Assembly: GCA_026874595.1 (NCBI GenBank) | Contig: CM049322.1 | Span: forward strand, 32,692,340 to 32,756,339 | Length of the DNA stretch: 64,000 nucleotides | Direction of reading: 5' to 3' | Origin: Sipunculus nudus | Lineage: Eukaryota; Annelida; Sipuncula; Golfingiida; Sipunculidae | The notes under the pieces: model-generated | The model's database searches: none | The model's input: the letters and a program-made list of their open reading frames with translations, nothing else | What the model was told of the DNA's origin: nothing | Position numbers and translations under genes: made by a program | Shown: positions 46,499 to 64,000 of the stretch, one piece after another | How positions within the stretch are numbered: the stretch's first letter is position 1 | Layout: each line of letters begins with the position of its first letter

Positions 46499-47453
46499 AG
46501 CTTTTATGTCAAGTATGAAAAGTTGTTATTGTGTATTTATCTGCTAACTTCGCATTTCCCTGATAATAGATCGTATAATTGTGGGAGAAAATCACAATTT
46601 TCCACGACAGTCTTCTTAAACTTTGCTTGTCTCTCTCTCTCTCTCCAGCATGTGTCACCTGTCATACGTCCGTTTATCTGTAAGCACATAGATGACTATA
46701 TATAAGGTGTATTACACCTTTGGCCAAACGATGGAATGTAATGTGTTCGTTCTAGGAGCCCCACTTATAGAATGTTACCTTTCCATGACCGACCAAGGTC
46801 TAAAATAAAACTTGTTTAAGAAGTAGGCCTATTATTGTACTTATAAGGTCACAGAGTGTATAAATACGTGTAGAAAGATACCCTGCATGATATCACTGTG
46901 CTAGTGTTTAGAAATTTTTTTTGAGACAGACTTTATTGTTTTTTTATATAATTATTCACTTACCTGATTTACAATTTGATATATAATATACATTTGCAGT
47001 GAAGAAAAATACTTTGCATTAAAAAATGTTGAGACCGACTTGTTAAACAAAATGCATTCATTGGCATTCACATAACATATTAAGTTTGTTAATACAGAGT
47101 AGAAAAATACCTTAGCTTATGTCAATAACCAATAAAACATGAAACAAAAGGAGGAATTTATAATAGGCCTAACACTAAATATATGTATAATTTGTATTAT
47201 TTGTAATATTTTTTTTTAACTCCGGCTGCTTGGGTAACATTTTAATTCTTAAATCTTTGTTTAAGTCTTAAACATTTATAAACTCTTTCGGTCTGTGAAG
47301 ACATGACACCTTTCAACGCCATCAGACTGATAATTATATCCGGTACAGTTGAATGAATACAGATTTTCTGAGCGGGGTACCAGTCTATTATGTCATATGA
47401 AACGCGTCCAGGATTGTACATTCACCTCCAAATTTTAGAGTACGGCTTGATGT

Positions 47454-47533
47454 CACGTGGGTTCGGAAATTGGCGGAGACTGCCGAGATTTAATGAGCGG
47501 CGTTCACGCACCACGCCATTCGGCCTTTCTCTC
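47454..47533 (+). promoter_or_regulatory. Putative hnRNP promoter and TOP-like transcription start
   Basis: A CACGTG E-box lies at 47454-47459, about 100 bp upstream of the start codon. CCTTTCTCTC at 47524-47533 is an uninterrupted pyrimidine tract beginning with C, 20-29 bp before ATG. It would form a 5' terminal oligopyrimidine leader if transcription starts there. No TATA box was seen at the usual distance. The start site itself is inferred. Confidence 0.4.
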
Positions 47534-47552
47534 ACGGACTGCAGAAGCCATC

Positions 47553-62494
<14,942 letters not shown>

Positions 62495-63660
62495 AGACCC
62501 CACGCTTATTTTCCAACATCTGGCACTATATGGTGAGTAGGGGCATTTTCCCCTCCACACCGTCCCTGTATTCAAAGTCGTGTAGTAAAATATCTGAAAA
62601 AAAATTTATTTTTCCCTTCATATTGCTCAAAAGCACAGTTACTCAGTTGTAAGACCTTAGATTTATGAAGATATAAAGCCACTTCTGGTATTTATATAAG
62701 GGGTTTATTCAGAAATGATGTAAGGAATTCCCAGAAACCCAGGTGCCCCAAGACTCAATATAATATCAATAAATTAGTAATATGATATTTAAGATTTAGA
62801 AATAAATTATATAATTAGTGTTATATGATGACTTAGTATCTGTTTGGTAATGTTATTATTTTCATTTTGTACACAGGCAAATATGATATTTAGGCAGAGT
62901 TAGCCTAGCAACAGTCAGTGCAGTTAGACCCAGAGAATCGAGCGACAGTATTCCAGCAGAAAATCCAGAGTATTTAGTATCCACTGTATGCAAGCCACCA
63001 GGTTTATGGGAAGCATACTTAAGCCAAGACAACCTCAAGACATAGATATATGGCAGCTATTTGAAGACAAAAATAGAACAATGACAGTGTGTTACTACAA
63101 TCGCCAGGTCCTACAGCACCGCTCAAAAGGATGTATACATTTTTTTTAATATACGTGAAATACCTTTGAGAGTCGACCCGTGAATTATAAGTGAATTCTT
63201 TCGGAACTTGGAGGTTATGATTGTTTCCCATTCGTGCCATGCTTCATTTCTAAACCACATGCCGTATTCTGTTCTTACAGTCTACAGGCAAGCCCTTACA
63301 AATTACTTACTACAAGTTTGTGGACTATACACGCATATTTGTTTCATAGTGCCAGATGAACAAGCAAGACTGAATACTAATATAAAAAGATATATTATTT
63401 GAGTTCCCACTGTTAACATTTACCGATGAAGCTTGCCCGATCGCTGCAGGTCCGGGAACTTGCAGTGTTGCACAGGCTTACTACATGTTGTACACGTGTT
63501 GTACACGTCCTGTGTTGTCTGGCGTATGTCTGGACTTTTAGTGTTCATAATTTTATGTGTAGATGGACACCGTGTAGCTGTGTATGATATTACTATATGG
63601 AGAAGAAGAAAAAAGATGGTCAAATGTCTGGTCTATATTTTGTGAATAAATAATTGAGTT
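62495..63660 (+). other. hnRNP 3'UTR with a probable intron and poly(A) signal
   Basis: A strong donor (ATG|GTGAGTAG, GT at 62533-62534) lies 38 nt after the stop. A good acceptor (TTTTGTACACAG, ending 62876) would remove 344 bp. Vertebrate hnRNP A/B genes such as HNRNPA2B1 also carry a 3'UTR intron, which supports the prediction. The canonical AATAAA is at 63645-63650. Splicing here is inferred, not shown. Confidence 0.6.
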
Positions 63661-64000
63661 TATAATACTACAAAAACTTTGTTGGTTTAGTTATCTTGAT
63701 TTTGCTTTGTTATTTCAGTTCCTCTGCCACTTCTGTTTCCTTTTCACAATTAAAAAACTGTCCCTGTGTCCCCACGTTTATATGGTTTGCATATATTTTA
63801 TACATTTTACTTGGTAGAAACCAATTCAAGCAGAACATAGTCATGCATATTAATCCAGTGTCTTTTCAGTGTTCTACCTTGATAACAATTTGGCTGAGAA
63901 CAACTAAGAAAAACAAAATATTGAGAAATAAGTGTATGGGCATTTAAATATTTATCAAGCAAGATCTAGTATATATAAACTTAAAGATGCCAGTCTGGTT
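63661..64000. other. Sequence downstream of the hnRNP gene
   Basis: AT-rich; nothing recognised. A T/C-rich stretch at 63710-63760 and short open frames are not gene-like. Confidence 0.5.

Larger units (their letters stand above)
42016..47450. other. Intergenic region between AprA-like copy 2 and the hnRNP gene
   Basis: No coding exon was recognised. It contains a fragment of the inverted-repeat element's arm (42530-42785), several TA and GA microsatellites, a GGCGGATCCAGG-type element (45876-45998) and a small tandem duplication (46433-46498). The longest open frame (45462-46220, 252 codons) runs across microsatellite and repeat DNA and is not gene-like. Confidence 0.6.

Overview
This is a eukaryotic, AT-rich, intron-rich window. 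It most resembles an invertebrate metazoan, probably a marine lophotrochozoan such as a bivalve. That placement is an inference from the tandem AprA-like genes, the Tx1-like LINE, the abundant TA/GA microsatellites and short DNA elements, and the dispersed repeats with hairpin ends; no species-diagnostic sequence was recognised. All three genes found lie on the + strand.

Region 1 (1-2730): short inverted-terminal-repeat elements and apparently non-coding sequence upstream of gene 1. Region 2 (2731-18130) and region 3 (22925-41933): two tandem, head-to-tail copies of a PhoPQ-activated pathogenicity-related / autocrine proliferation repressor A (AprA)-like gene. Each has 13 recognisable coding exons of exactly matching lengths and phases (1386 nt, 461 codons plus stop). 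The predicted proteins are about 89% identical by hand count and both keep a Ser-Asp-His set expected of an alpha/beta hydrolase. No signal-peptide exon was found for either copy. Identity between the copies is patchy: two exons are about 98% identical at nucleotide level while others are 74-77%, which suggests gene conversion.

The introns differ between the copies mainly through mobile DNA. Copy 1 carries a 4-kb element with long inverted arms (10610-14596) whose outer parts hold arrays of a 21-bp unit built around a 12-bp palindrome. Copy 2 carries a three-level nest: a decayed Tx1/L1-like LINE (28600-32971) inside a hairpin-ended repeat (28237-34188) inside another dispersed repeat. Uninterrupted relatives of both hosts elsewhere in the window show what the empty sites looked like.

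Region 4 (41934-47520): intergenic, with microsatellites and repeat fragments, including a piece of the inverted-repeat element. Region 5 (47520-63650): a complete ten-coding-exon hnRNP A/B-type gene (340 aa) with two RRMs, an RGG/Gly-rich tail and an M9-like PY nuclear localisation signal. It also has a TOP-like 5' leader, a probable 3'UTR intron and a poly(A) signal at 63645. The rest (63651-64000) shows nothing recognisable.

The AprA-like proteins would be secreted, N-glycosylated factors or hydrolases; the hnRNP is a nuclear RNA-binding protein. The sequence shows no functional link between them.
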